Shown: in pieces, positions 8,753 to 16,781 of the stretch
Layout: each line of letters opens with the position of its first letter
How positions within the stretch are numbered: position 1 is the first letter of the stretch
Assembly (NCBI GenBank): GCA_009839725.1
Contig: VXPF01000117.1
Span: 83,531 to 147,530 of the forward strand
Source of the DNA: Dehalococcoidia bacterium
GTDB lineage: Bacteria > Chloroflexota > Dehalococcoidia > Tepidiformales > Tepidiformaceae
Length of the DNA stretch: 64,000 nt
Direction of reading: 5' to 3'
The notes under the pieces: generated by a model
Told to the model about the DNA's origin: nothing
Database searches by the model: none
The model's input: only the letters and a program-made list of their open reading frames with translations
Program-made: the position numbers and the translations under genes

Positions 8753-9898
8753 CTACGATTCGGCCTGGGCGAACTGGTAAATCTTGCCCTCGGTCTTGAT
8801 GGAGGGCGCGATGACCATCTCGGCGTCCTGGAACTCGCGGATGGTGTGGGCGCCGCACATGCCCATCGCCGTCTTGAGCGCGCCGGCCAGGTTCTCCGTG
8901 CCGTCGGTGCGGCTGGTCGGGCCGAAGAGGGTCTTCTGCAGCGTCGTGTTGACGCCGACGAAGACGCGGGTGCCCCGGGGGAGGTCGGCGTGGGAGGTGG
9001 CCATGCCCCAGTGATAGCCGCGCCCAGGCGCCTCGGTGGTGGCGGCGAAGGGCGAGCCCATCATGACGCCGTCGGCGCCGGCGGCGAAGCACTTGCAGAC
9101 GTCACCGCCGGTGCGGATGCCGCCGTCGGTGATGATGGGGATGTAGTTGCCGGTCTCGGCGAGGTAGGCCTCGCGGGCGGCGGCGCAGTCGATGGTGGCG
9201 GTCACCTGGGGGACACCGATGCCGAGGACCTCGCGGCTGGTGCAGCCGGCCCCGGGCCCCACGCCCACGAGGACGCCGGCGACGCCCGAGCGCATCACCT
9301 CGAGGGTGGCGCTAAAGCCGACCGTGTTCCCAACGACGACGGGGATGTGAATCTGCTCGAAAAGCTTCTCGAAGCGCAAACCCTCGATGCTGGTGGACTC
9401 GTGACGGGCGGTCGTGACCGTGCTCTGGACGACGAGGATATCGGCGCCCGCTTCCTGCACGAGGGGCGCGTACTGCTTGGTGCTCTTGGGGGTCACGGAC
9501 ACGGAGGCGACGGCGCCGCCCGCCTTCATCTCCTTGATGCGCTGGGCGATGAGGTCGTCGCGAATGGGCTGCTGGAAGGCCGACTGGAGGATGGCCGTGG
9601 CCTCGTCGCGATTGACGGAAGCGACCTCGTCGAGGATGGGGCGGGGGTCATCGTAGCGGGTCCAGATGCCCTCGAGGTTGAGGACGCCGAGGCCGCCAGC
9701 CTCGTGCATCAGAAGGGCGAACTCCGGGTCGACGACCGCATCCATGGCGGAAGCGATGAAGGGCAGCCCGAAGTGGTAGTCGCCGATGTCCAGGCCGATC
9801 TCGACCAGCTCGGGGTTGATCGTGACCTCGCCGGGAACGATGGCGACGTCGTCGAACCCGTAGGCATGTTTGAGCTGCTTGAATCGCGGTGCAGGCAC
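8753..9898 (-). CDS. guaB3: GuaB3-type IMP dehydrogenase family protein
   Basis: A 381-residue TIM-barrel protein of the IMPDH/GMP reductase family lacking the CBS domains of classical GuaB. The loop GVGPGAGCTSREVLG holds the catalytic Cys. The glycine-rich phosphate-binding segment IITDGGIRTGGDVCKC is present, and the C-terminal half contains the GVNTTLQKTLFGP segment typical of the GuaB3 group. IMPDH activity has been shown for some GuaB3 proteins, but the role here is inferred. GTG 9898 is chosen because AGGAGGAGGG precedes it at good spacing. It has its own promoter and a terminator-like hairpin in the leader. Confidence 0.85.
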   Translation of the reverse strand: MPAPRFKQLKHAYGFDDVAIVPGEVTINPELVEIGLDIGDYHFGLPFIASAMDAVVDPEFALLMHEAGGLGVLNLEGIWTRYDDPRPILDEVASVNRDEATAILQSAFQQPIRDDLIAQRIKEMKAGGAVASVSVTPKSTKQYAPLVQEAGADILVVQSTVTTARHESTSIEGLRFEKLFEQIHIPVVVGNTVGFSATLEVMRSGVAGVLVGVGPGAGCTSREVLGIGVPQVTATIDCAAAREAYLAETGNYIPIITDGGIRTGGDVCKCFAAGADGVMMGSPFAATTEAPGRGYHWGMATSHADLPRGTRVFVGVNTTLQKTLFGPTSRTDGTENLAGALKTAMGMCGAHTIREFQDAEMVIAPSIKTEGKIYQFAQAES

Positions 9899-9923
9899 GG
9901 ACAAACCCTCCTCCTGGGTATGC

Positions 9924-9956
9924 AAAACGCCGCGCTCTGGCGAATCAGGCGCGGCG
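9924..9956 (-). terminator. Intrinsic terminator/attenuator in the guaB3 leader
   Basis: Reading the minus strand, CGCCGCGC (9956-9949) pairs perfectly with GCGCGGCG (9935-9928) across a 13-base loop, and the stem is followed directly by TTTT (9927-9924). It lies between the predicted promoter and the guaB3 ribosome binding site, so it would act as an attenuator rather than an end-of-operon terminator. Confidence 0.6.
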
Positions 9957-10043
9957 ACGGTTGCGGGTGCTGTTTCGAGGCTCACCGAGGCAGTTTCCGT
10001 TCGATGCTGGATGACTCGAATGGGAGTGTCACGGCTATGCAGA

Positions 10044-10073
10044 AAGCGTATCCCGAGCGGGCTGCAAGGGTCA
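10044..10073 (-). promoter_or_regulatory. Predicted guaB3 promoter
   Basis: On the minus strand TTGACC (10073-10068) and TACGCT (10049-10044) are separated by 18 bases. Transcription would start near 10037, giving a leader of about 140 bases that contains the terminator-like hairpin at 9924-9956. A 16-codon reading frame (GTG to TGA) also fits inside the leader but has no telling composition. Confidence 0.5.
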
Positions 10074-10129
10074 ATGAACAGCCACCAGAATTCGCGCTCG
10101 CCGCGCGCTTCTGTGAAGCTGACCGAAGC

Positions 10130-10957
10130 ATGAATGACCTCGCGCCCGGCCTCTACGTCGTCGCTACGCCGATCGGGAACCTCGGCGACCTGAGCGAGCG
10201 CGCGGCGGCTGTGCTCCAGGCAGCGTCGCTCATCGCCGCGGAGGATACGCGCGTGCTGCGCACGCTCACGGAACGGGTCGGCAGCGGGGCGACGCCCCTG
10301 AGCCTGACCGAACACAACGTGGAGGCGCGCATCCCGCGGCTGCTGGAGGCGGCGCGCGAGGGGGTCGTGGCGCTCACCTCGGACGCAGGCACGCCCGTGG
10401 TGGCCGACCCCGGAGGGCGCGCGGTCGAGGCCGCGCACGAGGCGGGCATCCCCGTCTTCGCGGTGCCGGGACCCTCCGCGCTGGCGGCGGCCGTGTCGGT
10501 GGCGGGGTTCGACGGGAGCGACGTGCACTTCCTCGGCTTCCTGCCCCGCGCGCAAGGCGACCGGCGGCGGCGGTTGACGGGGGCCGCATCGACGGCGAAC
10601 ACGCTCGTGTTCTTCGAGAGCCCGCGACGGGTGGCGGCGTCACTCGGGGACGTGGCGGACGCGCTCGGGGATCCACCGGCGGTGGTCTGCCGGGAGCTCA
10701 CGAAGGTGCACGAGGAGGCGGTGCGTGGGCGCGCCTCGGAGCTGGCGGAACGCTTCGGGGAGACGCGCGGGGAGTGCACAGTGGTGGTCGACGTGCGGGG
10801 CTGGGCGGCCGGGAGCGACGAGCGCGAGCTTCGCGCCTACCTGGAGGAGATGCGGGAGGCGGGGGCGCAGCGCAGCTCGGCAGCGAGCGCGGCGGCGCGC
10901 CGCTTCGGCGTGTCGCGGGCGGAGGCGTACGAGGCGTGGCCGGACGACAAGGAATAG
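10130..10957 (+). CDS. rsmI: 16S rRNA (cytidine-1402 2'-O)-methyltransferase RsmI
   Basis: A 275-residue tetrapyrrole-methylase-fold enzyme that 2'-O-methylates C1402 in the decoding centre of 16S rRNA. Diagnostic motifs are YVVATPIGNLGDLSERA at the N-terminus, AEDTRVLRTL, SDAGTPVVADPGG, and VFFESPRRVAASL. The C-terminal helical region is also present. ATG 10130 is the first start giving the family N-terminus. The gene is divergent from guaB3; the 230 bases between hold the guaB3 promoter and leader and nothing else I recognise. Confidence 0.94.
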   Translation: MNDLAPGLYVVATPIGNLGDLSERAAAVLQAASLIAAEDTRVLRTLTERVGSGATPLSLTEHNVEARIPRLLEAAREGVVALTSDAGTPVVADPGGRAVEAAHEAGIPVFAVPGPSALAAAVSVAGFDGSDVHFLGFLPRAQGDRRRRLTGAASTANTLVFFESPRRVAASLGDVADALGDPPAVVCRELTKVHEEAVRGRASELAERFGETRGECTVVVDVRGWAAGSDERELRAYLEEMREAGAQRSSAASAAARRFGVSRAEAYEAWPDDKE

Positions 10958-11039
10958 GAAACGCCTGCTTTACCCGCTCTAAGCCGTAAAGCGGCGCGGT
11001 GCTAGACTCGCCACCGAGGGCTCTCCCAAAGGGGCATCC

Positions 11040-12689
11040 ATGGCCGAACGCATCTTCGTGGCGGTGGCCTGGCCGTACGCGAACTACCTCCTGCACGCCG
11101 GACAGGCGGCGGGGGCGTACCTCCCCGCAGACATCTTCGCCCGCTACCACCGCATGCGCGGCAACGACGTCCTCATGGTCTCCGGCTCGGACTGCCACGG
11201 AACGCCCATCACCGTGGCGGCCGACAACGAGGGCATCACGCCCCGGGAGATCGTCGACCGCTACCACCCGAAGATCCTGGAGGCGTGGGAGCGTTTTGGC
11301 ATCTCGTTCGACCTCTACACCACGACCCTGACCGATAACCACTACGAGACGACACAGGACCTGTTCACGCGGCTGCTGGAGCAGGATCTGCTCTACACCG
11401 GAACCCAGGAGCAGCTCTACGACCCCGAGGCCCAGCGCTTCCTGCCCGACCGCTACGTGGAGGGCACCTGCCCGCTCTGCGGGTACACCGAGGCGCGCGG
11501 CGACCAGTGCGACCAGTGCGGCTCGCAGCTCGACGCGATCGACCTGATCGAGCCGCGCAGCAAGGTGAGCGGGGCCACGCCCGAGGTGCGCGAGTCGGAG
11601 CACTTCATGCTGCGTCTGTCCGCGTTCAACCAGCAGCTGCGCGAGTGGGTGAGCGCCCAGCCGCACTGGCGCCGGAACGTGGCCAACTTCACGCTCGGCA
11701 TCCTCGAAGAGGGGCTGAAGGACCGCGCGATCACACGCGATATCAGTTGGGGCGTGCCGGTGCCGGTCGAGGGGTACGAGGACAAGCGCATTTATGTCTG
11801 GTTCGACGCCGTCATCGGCTACCTTTCGGCGGCGAAGGAGTGGGCCAGCCAGAGCGGGGACCCCGAAGCCTGGCGCCTCTACTGGGAAGACGAGGACACG
11901 AAGGCGTACTACTTCATCGGGAAGGACAACATCCCCTTCCACACCCTCATCTGGCCGGCGATGCTGCTCGGCTACGGGGGCCTGAACCTCCCCCACGACG
12001 TTCCCGCAAACCAGTACGTCAACTTCAGCGACGGACAGAAGCAGAGCAAGTCGAAGGGCACGGCGACGTGGCTGCTGGACCTGCTCGACACGTACGACGC
12101 CGACGTCGTGCGTTTCTACCTGACGCAGATCATGCCCGAAACGAGCGACTCCGAGTTCCGCGAGGAGGAGCTGATCCGGGCGAACAACGAGGTCCTGATC
12201 GCGACCTGGGGGAACCTGGCGAACCGCGTGCTCGCGATGATCCGGCGGAACTTCGACGGCGTCGTGCCGGACCCGGGCGCGCTGGGCGCGGAGAGCGAAG
12301 CGCTGCTCGCGACCGTGCGCGAGGGCTTCGAGCGCGCGGGCGCCGAGTACGCAGCCTGCCAGTTTCGGGGAGCGCTGCGCGAGGGGCTCGCCGTCGCCCA
12401 GGCCGCCAACAAGTACCTCGACGACCGCGCCCCCTGGCGAGCGGTGAAGGAAGACCGCGATCACGCAGCGGAGACCCTCTACACGGCGTTGCAGGCAATC
12501 TCGGGACTGTGCGCGCTGCTGCACCCCATCCTGCCCTTCTCCACGAACCAGCTCCACGCCACGCTCGGGAACGAGGGGACGCCCGAGATGTCGGGCTGGA
12601 ATCTGACGGAGGCCCCCGCAGGGCGGGCCCTCGGCGAGGGCGGCGCGCTCTACCGCAAGCTGGACCTGCCCGAGCCGGTCTCGACCTGA
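11040..12689 (+). CDS. metG: Methionyl-tRNA synthetase
   Basis: A 549-residue class I synthetase that charges initiator and elongator tRNA-Met. A zinc knuckle CPLCGY...CDQCG lies at about residues 143-160, the anticodon helix bundle follows, and no C-terminal tRNA-binding extension is present. The signature motifs are unusual: HIGH reads HAGQ (residues 19-22), losing the final ATP-binding His, and KMSKS reads KQSKS (about 335-339). The nearby VSGSDCHGTPIT strand is normal. ATG 11040 opens the gene; tatD starts inside its stop codon. An inverted repeat upstream (GCTTTAC at 10967, GTAAAGC ending 10992) lacks a T-run. Confidence 0.92.
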   Translation: MAERIFVAVAWPYANYLLHAGQAAGAYLPADIFARYHRMRGNDVLMVSGSDCHGTPITVAADNEGITPREIVDRYHPKILEAWERFGISFDLYTTTLTDNHYETTQDLFTRLLEQDLLYTGTQEQLYDPEAQRFLPDRYVEGTCPLCGYTEARGDQCDQCGSQLDAIDLIEPRSKVSGATPEVRESEHFMLRLSAFNQQLREWVSAQPHWRRNVANFTLGILEEGLKDRAITRDISWGVPVPVEGYEDKRIYVWFDAVIGYLSAAKEWASQSGDPEAWRLYWEDEDTKAYYFIGKDNIPFHTLIWPAMLLGYGGLNLPHDVPANQYVNFSDGQKQSKSKGTATWLLDLLDTYDADVVRFYLTQIMPETSDSEFREEELIRANNEVLIATWGNLANRVLAMIRRNFDGVVPDPGALGAESEALLATVREGFERAGAEYAACQFRGALREGLAVAQAANKYLDDRAPWRAVKEDRDHAAETLYTALQAISGLCALLHPILPFSTNQLHATLGNEGTPEMSGWNLTEAPAGRALGEGGALYRKLDLPEPVST

Positions 12690-13510
12690 TGCGCTTCTTC
12701 GACTCCCACAGCCACCTCCAGGACGAGCGCTTCGACGAGGACCGCGCGGCGGTCCTCGGGCGCGCGGCCGCGGCGGGCGTAGAGACGATCGTCGTGTGCG
12801 GAGAGGATGTTGCGTCAAGCGAAGCGGCGATCAGCCTGGCCGAGCGGACGGAGCGCCCGGGACTGCTGGCGACCGCGGGCTTCCACCCGCACGAAGCGTC
12901 ACGGGCGACCACGGCCGCGCTCAGCGCGATCGAGACCCTGGCCAGGAACGCCGGAGTAGCGGCGATCGGCGAGATCGGGCTCGACTTCTACCGCGACCTC
13001 TCGCCCCGCGACGTGCAGCGCCGCGTCTTCGACGCACAGCTCGCGATCGCGGCGCGGCTAGGGCTGCCGGTGACGGTTCACTCCCGCGACGCCGAGGAAG
13101 ACCTGGCCCCGCACCTGGAGACGTTCGCAGCCGAGTCGCCGCTCGGCGGCGAGGGGCGACCGCTGGGCGTCCTGCACGCCTTCGGGGGAACGCTCGAGCA
13201 AGCGCAGCGGCACGTCGAGCTGGGCTTCCTCATCTCGCTGACCTGCGCGGCGGGCTACCCGCGCAACGACGAGGCCCGGCGCATCGCCGCGGGCCTGCCC
13301 CTTTCGGCGCTGTTGATCGAGACCGACAGCCCGGCCCTGCCGCCGCAATCGGCGCGGGGCACCCGCAACGAGCCCGCCAACGTGCGCGCCGCCGCCGAGG
13401 TTGTGGCCGAAGCTCGGGGCATCGGCGTGGAGGCGGTCGCCGCCGCGACCACGGCCACCGCGGAGGCGCTCTTCGCGGCGCCCGTCCCGGTGGTGGAGGC
13501 CCCGGCGTGA
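12689..13510 (+). CDS. tatD: TatD-family metal-dependent deoxyribonuclease
   Basis: A 273-residue amidohydrolase-fold TIM barrel. The metal-binding HxH sits in FFDSHSHLQD at the N-terminus, GEIGLDFYRD provides the bridging Glu, TVHSRDAEED the third strand His, and LLIETDSPALPP the final Asp. TatD proteins are Mg2+-dependent 3'-5' DNases. The ATG overlaps the metG TGA by one base (TGATG), and the stop overlaps the next gene by 4, so metG-tatD-prenyl synthase form one transcription unit. The metG-tatD linkage is common in bacteria. Confidence 0.92.
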   Translation: MRFFDSHSHLQDERFDEDRAAVLGRAAAAGVETIVVCGEDVASSEAAISLAERTERPGLLATAGFHPHEASRATTAALSAIETLARNAGVAAIGEIGLDFYRDLSPRDVQRRVFDAQLAIAARLGLPVTVHSRDAEEDLAPHLETFAAESPLGGEGRPLGVLHAFGGTLEQAQRHVELGFLISLTCAAGYPRNDEARRIAAGLPLSALLIETDSPALPPQSARGTRNEPANVRAAAEVVAEARGIGVEAVAAATTATAEALFAAPVPVVEAPA

Positions 13511-14481
13511 CGCAGACGCAGATGTCGCTGTACGGCCCCGTGGCGGAGGACCTGATCCTGGTCGAGGACCTGCTCGAGTCGGTGAAGCGCGTGGACCTCG
13601 CGCCCCTGCGCCTGATGCTGGACCACGCACTGGCGCCGCGAGGCAAGCGACTGCGGCCCGCCCTCGTGCTGCTGGCGGGCACCTTCGGCGACTACAACCT
13701 GAACCGGCTCGTCCCGCTGGGAACGGCGATCGAGCTCCTCCACACGGCGAGCCTCGTGCACGACGACGTGGTCGACGGAGCGACGAGCCGCCGGGGCCGC
13801 CCCACCGCCAACGCCGTCTTCGACAACGCGCTGACGGTGCTGCTGGGCGACTTCATGTTCGCGAACGCGGCTGAGATGGTGACGCGCACGGGCAGCCTGC
13901 CAGTGACGCGGCTCTTCGCACTGGCGCTCATGAAGATGACGAACGGCGAGCTGGACCAGGACTCGGCCGCCTTCGACGTTGGGCGCGACGTGCAGCACTA
14001 CCTCTGGCGCATCGGCGGAAAGACGGCGGCGCTGTTCGGGCACTCGACCCAGGGCGGGGCCCTGCTGGCGGGCTGCAGCGAGGGACAGGTCGAGGCGCTG
14101 CGGAGCTACGGCTACAACCTGGGCATGGCCTTCCAGATTGTCGACGACATCCTCGACTTCACGGGGGACGAGGCGGAGATGGGGAAGCCGGCGGGGGGCG
14201 ACCTTCTCGAAGGCACGATCACGCTGCCGGCGCTCTTCTACCTGGACTCGGCGCCGCAGGAGAACCCGGTGCGCCGCTTCCTCGCGGCGGACGGCGACCG
14301 CGCGGCGGTCCTGCCGGACGCGCTGGAGGCGGTGGTGGAATCGGAAGCGATCGGGCGGGCGCAGGGGATGGCGCAGGAGTTCGTGGACCGCGCCCTCCAG
14401 GGCCTCTCGACCCTGGAGGCGACCGACGCCCGCCGCACGCTCGAAGAGCTGAGCGGCTACGTGCTGTCCCGGCGAAGCTAG
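13507..14481 (+). CDS. Trans-polyprenyl diphosphate synthase
   Basis: A 324-residue all-helical prenyltransferase that extends allylic diphosphates with isopentenyl diphosphate, probably to make the side chain of a respiratory quinone. The first Asp-rich motif DDVVD is at residues 85-89 (LVHDDVVDGATSRRGRPT) and the second, DDILD, near 212-216. Product length is set by residues just before the first motif and cannot be read reliably. GTG 13507 overlaps the tatD stop (GTGA). It converges on the FmdB gene; the two stop codons overlap by 4 bases. Confidence 0.88.
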   Translation: MTQTQMSLYGPVAEDLILVEDLLESVKRVDLAPLRLMLDHALAPRGKRLRPALVLLAGTFGDYNLNRLVPLGTAIELLHTASLVHDDVVDGATSRRGRPTANAVFDNALTVLLGDFMFANAAEMVTRTGSLPVTRLFALALMKMTNGELDQDSAAFDVGRDVQHYLWRIGGKTAALFGHSTQGGALLAGCSEGQVEALRSYGYNLGMAFQIVDDILDFTGDEAEMGKPAGGDLLEGTITLPALFYLDSAPQENPVRRFLAADGDRAAVLPDALEAVVESEAIGRAQGMAQEFVDRALQGLSTLEATDARRTLEELSGYVLSRRS

Positions 14482-14945
14482 CGGAACTTCCTCTTCAGGT
14501 CCTTGTGGATGCGGGCGGGCACGCCCTTCTTGATGACGTCGCGCCGCTCGTAGGCATCCTTCACCTCCCGGGGGGAGATGGGGTTGTTGAACATGTCGAC
14601 GAGGTCGCCCCTGGCGGCCACTTCGCGCATGTCGTTGAGGGCGGAACGCTCGCCCCTGCTGAGGCGCTTCTTCGGAACGGGCTTGTTGATCTCGGGGTGC
14701 TCGTTAGGGCGGCCACCCGTGAGGCGCTTGCTGACCTTCTGGCCCAGGTGCCAGTAGGTACCGTCATCGGGAATCTTGCGGGGGTACCCGTCACGGAACG
14801 TGAACGCCGCGAACGATGTGGGCATGATGCGCTCGGCATCCACGTAGCACTCGGGGCAGGGAACGGCCTCGCCGGCCTCGCGCATGGGCCGCAGCTCTTC
14901 GAACACGCCGTGGCAGGGGTCGCAGTAGTACTCGTAGAGGGGCAT
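14478..14945 (-). CDS. FmdB-type zinc-ribbon protein with long C-terminal extension
   Basis: The first ~40 residues of this 155-residue protein are the FmdB/CxxC zinc ribbon, with Cys pairs C8/C11 and C30/C33 (MPLYEYYCDPCHGVFE and PCPECY). The remaining ~110 residues are basic and rich in Lys/Arg with no recognised domain. Most FmdB-type proteins are 70-110 residues, so the extension is notable. The family was first described as a putative regulator, but its molecular role is unknown. The start ATG 14945 is clear from the family N-terminus. Confidence 0.75.
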   Translation of the reverse strand: MPLYEYYCDPCHGVFEELRPMREAGEAVPCPECYVDAERIMPTSFAAFTFRDGYPRKIPDDGTYWHLGQKVSKRLTGGRPNEHPEINKPVPKKRLSRGERSALNDMREVAARGDLVDMFNNPISPREVKDAYERRDVIKKGVPARIHKDLKRKFR

Positions 14946-15025
14946 GGAGAACCTCCGCTCGCCTTTGGAGCGACTCTTCGTAACGAAGATTCTACCGCGA
15001 TCGTCAAATCTGGGAACGTTGCCGG

Positions 15026-15796
15026 TTACTCGCCCTTGTCGAGCGCGCTCACACCCTCGACGAAGCGGCGGGCGTTGGGGTCGCGGTCGAGGTGGTAGCG
15101 GACCAACTCGGCGATGGCCGTTCGCAGCTCCCGCTGGACCTCGGGAGGGATGCCTACGGCGGCGAATTCGGCGGCGGTGGCGCGCCTCGCGAAGCGCAGC
15201 AGCTTGATCACGGGCACTGAGACGATCCGTCCGCCGCCCGCCTCGGGCCGGCACTCGCGGCAGACGAGTCCGCCCGCTGAGGGAGAGAGCAGCGTCTCCT
15301 CCTCGGGCAGGCGATCCCCGCAGGCCACGCAGCCGTCGATGTGCGGCTCGTAACCGAGGAGGGCGAGGAGGCGCAGCTCGAAGTGGCGCGTGACGGAAGC
15401 CCCCTTGCCGCCTTCGAGCAGCTCCAGGGCGTTCACGAGGAGGGCATAGAGCTCGGGAAGCGGCTCGCGCTCCTCGGTGAAGCGGTCGACGAGCTCGAGG
15501 CAGTAGAGCGCCTCGGCGCTGGCGTCGAGGTCCTCGCGCAGGCGCCGGTAGGCGTCGACGGTTTCGGCCTGGGTGAACACGTCGAGGCTGCGGCCGTGGG
15601 CGACGAGGACGCGGCTGCGGGTCAGCGGTTCGAGGTGGCCGCGCATGCGGCTGCGGGCCTTGCGCACGCCCTTCGCGATCGCCTCGAACTTGCCTTCGCT
15701 GCCGCTGAAGACGGTGAGAATGCTGTCGGCCTCGCCGAGATTGCGGCGGCGCAGGACGACTCCCTCGGCACGGTAGACGCGGGGCCGCGCGGCCAC
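15026..15796 (-). CDS. recO: DNA repair protein RecO
   Basis: A 256-residue recombination mediator that works with RecR to load RecA on gapped DNA. The N-terminal OB-fold begins YRAEGVVLRRRNLGEADSIL, the helical middle follows, and a four-Cys zinc site is visible (GCVACG and VCRECR). GTG 15796 is one base after the recR stop (TAGcGTG), so the two partner proteins are translationally linked. It is the last gene of the dnaX-ybaB-recR-recO operon. Confidence 0.92.
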   Translation of the reverse strand: MAARPRVYRAEGVVLRRRNLGEADSILTVFSGSEGKFEAIAKGVRKARSRMRGHLEPLTRSRVLVAHGRSLDVFTQAETVDAYRRLREDLDASAEALYCLELVDRFTEEREPLPELYALLVNALELLEGGKGASVTRHFELRLLALLGYEPHIDGCVACGDRLPEEETLLSPSAGGLVCRECRPEAGGGRIVSVPVIKLLRFARRATAAEFAAVGIPPEVQRELRTAIAELVRYHLDRDPNARRFVEGVSALDKGE

Positions 15797-15797
15797 G

Positions 15798-16403
15798 CTA
15801 CAGCTCCTGCCGCCCCTCGAGCGCGCGGGAGAGGGTGAGGTCGTCCATGTATTCGATGTCAGCGCCGCTGGGGAGGCCACGGGCGAGACGGGTGACGCGC
15901 ACCCCGAGGGGCTGGAGGAGGCGCTGCACGTACATGGAGGTGGCCTCTCCCTCGAGGCTCGGATTGGTGGCCATGATGACCTCGGCCACCGCGCCCGCTT
16001 CCACGCGCCGCAGCAGCTCCTGGATGCGCAACTGTTCGGGGCCGACGCCGTCGATCGGGTTCAGCGACCCGTGGAGCACATGGTAGAGGCCGCGGAAGCC
16101 GCCGGTGCGCTCGACGACCAGCACATCGAGGGGCTGCTCGACGACGCAGACGAGGGTGCGGTCGCGTTGCTCATCGTCGCAGAGGGCGCAGGGGTCGCTC
16201 ACGGTGATGTTGAAGCAGGACTCGCAGAGGACGACGCGCTCCTTCACGTCGGCGAGGGCCTGGCCGAGAGCGCGGGCGTCGTCCTCGGGGGCCCTGAGCA
16301 CGTGGTAGGCGAGTCGCTGGGCCGACTTGGGGCCGATACCCGGGAGCTTGGAGAACTCCTGGATCAGGCGGGCGATCGGCTCGGGCGCGCCGGCCTCGGG
16401 CAC
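15798..16403 (-). CDS. recR: Recombination protein RecR
   Basis: A 201-residue subunit of the RecFOR pathway that forms a DNA clamp. The helix-hairpin-helix LSKLPGIGPKSAQRLAYH-like segment is N-terminal, the zinc finger uses C60, C63, C72 and C75, and the TOPRIM domain begins at LVCVVEQPLDVLVVER. Length is normal for the family. Start GTG 16403 follows the ybaB stop by 6 bases. The order dnaX-ybaB-recR is one of the best-conserved bacterial gene strings. Confidence 0.96.
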   Translation of the reverse strand: MPEAGAPEPIARLIQEFSKLPGIGPKSAQRLAYHVLRAPEDDARALGQALADVKERVVLCESCFNITVSDPCALCDDEQRDRTLVCVVEQPLDVLVVERTGGFRGLYHVLHGSLNPIDGVGPEQLRIQELLRRVEAGAVAEVIMATNPSLEGEATSMYVQRLLQPLGVRVTRLARGLPSGADIEYMDDLTLSRALEGRQEL

Positions 16404-16409
16404 GCCGCC

Positions 16410-16781
16410 TCAGCCGCCGAGTCCCGGCAGGTCGAGCCCGCCGGTGAACATGCCGAGGGAATCCGCCTGGAGCGCATTGGCGCGCTCGGCGGCATCGTGG
16501 ATGGCGGCCAGCACGAGGTCCTCCAGCATCTCGACGTCTTCCGGGTCGACGACGTCGGGCTCGATGGCGATGGCTTGGATCTTCTGCTCGCCATTCATAG
16601 TGACGCGCACGGCGCCGCCGCCGGCGGTGCCCTCGACGGTCTTGGCGGCAAGCTCTTCCTGCGCGCGCTGGAGCATGGCCTGGGCCTCGGCGAGCTGCCC
16701 CGCCTGGGCGCCGCCCCGGCCACGCTGGCCGCCGCCGCCTCCGCGACGCATGTACCGGTTGCGACCACTGCTCTTGGCCAT
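16410..16781 (-). CDS. ybaB: YbaB/EbfC nucleoid-associated protein
   Basis: A 123-residue member of the YbaB/EbfC family of small dimeric DNA-binding proteins. The conserved core runs from about residue 27 (AEAQAMLQRAQEELAAKTVEG) to the end (IHDAAERANAL...GGLDLPGLGG). The first ~25 residues are a Gly/Arg-rich extension (RRGGGGGQRGRGG) not usual in the family, which may add nonspecific nucleic-acid binding. Its ATG overlaps the dnaX stop by one base. Confidence 0.92.
   Translation of the reverse strand: MAKSSGRNRYMRRGGGGGQRGRGGAQAGQLAEAQAMLQRAQEELAAKTVEGTAGGGAVRVTMNGEQKIQAIAIEPDVVDPEDVEMLEDLVLAAIHDAAERANALQADSLGMFTGGLDLPGLGG

Noticed and set aside
9870-10133. Possible small plus-strand gene in the guaB3-rsmI gap
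   Set aside because: It overlaps the guaB3 start region and its leader, has no ribosome binding site and no coding-like composition; promoter and attenuator explain the region better.
10967-10992. Inverted repeat GCTTTAC/GTAAAGC between rsmI and metG as a terminator
   Set aside because: The loop is 12 bases and no T-run follows. It could be a weak terminator or regulatory hairpin, but support is too thin for a feature.
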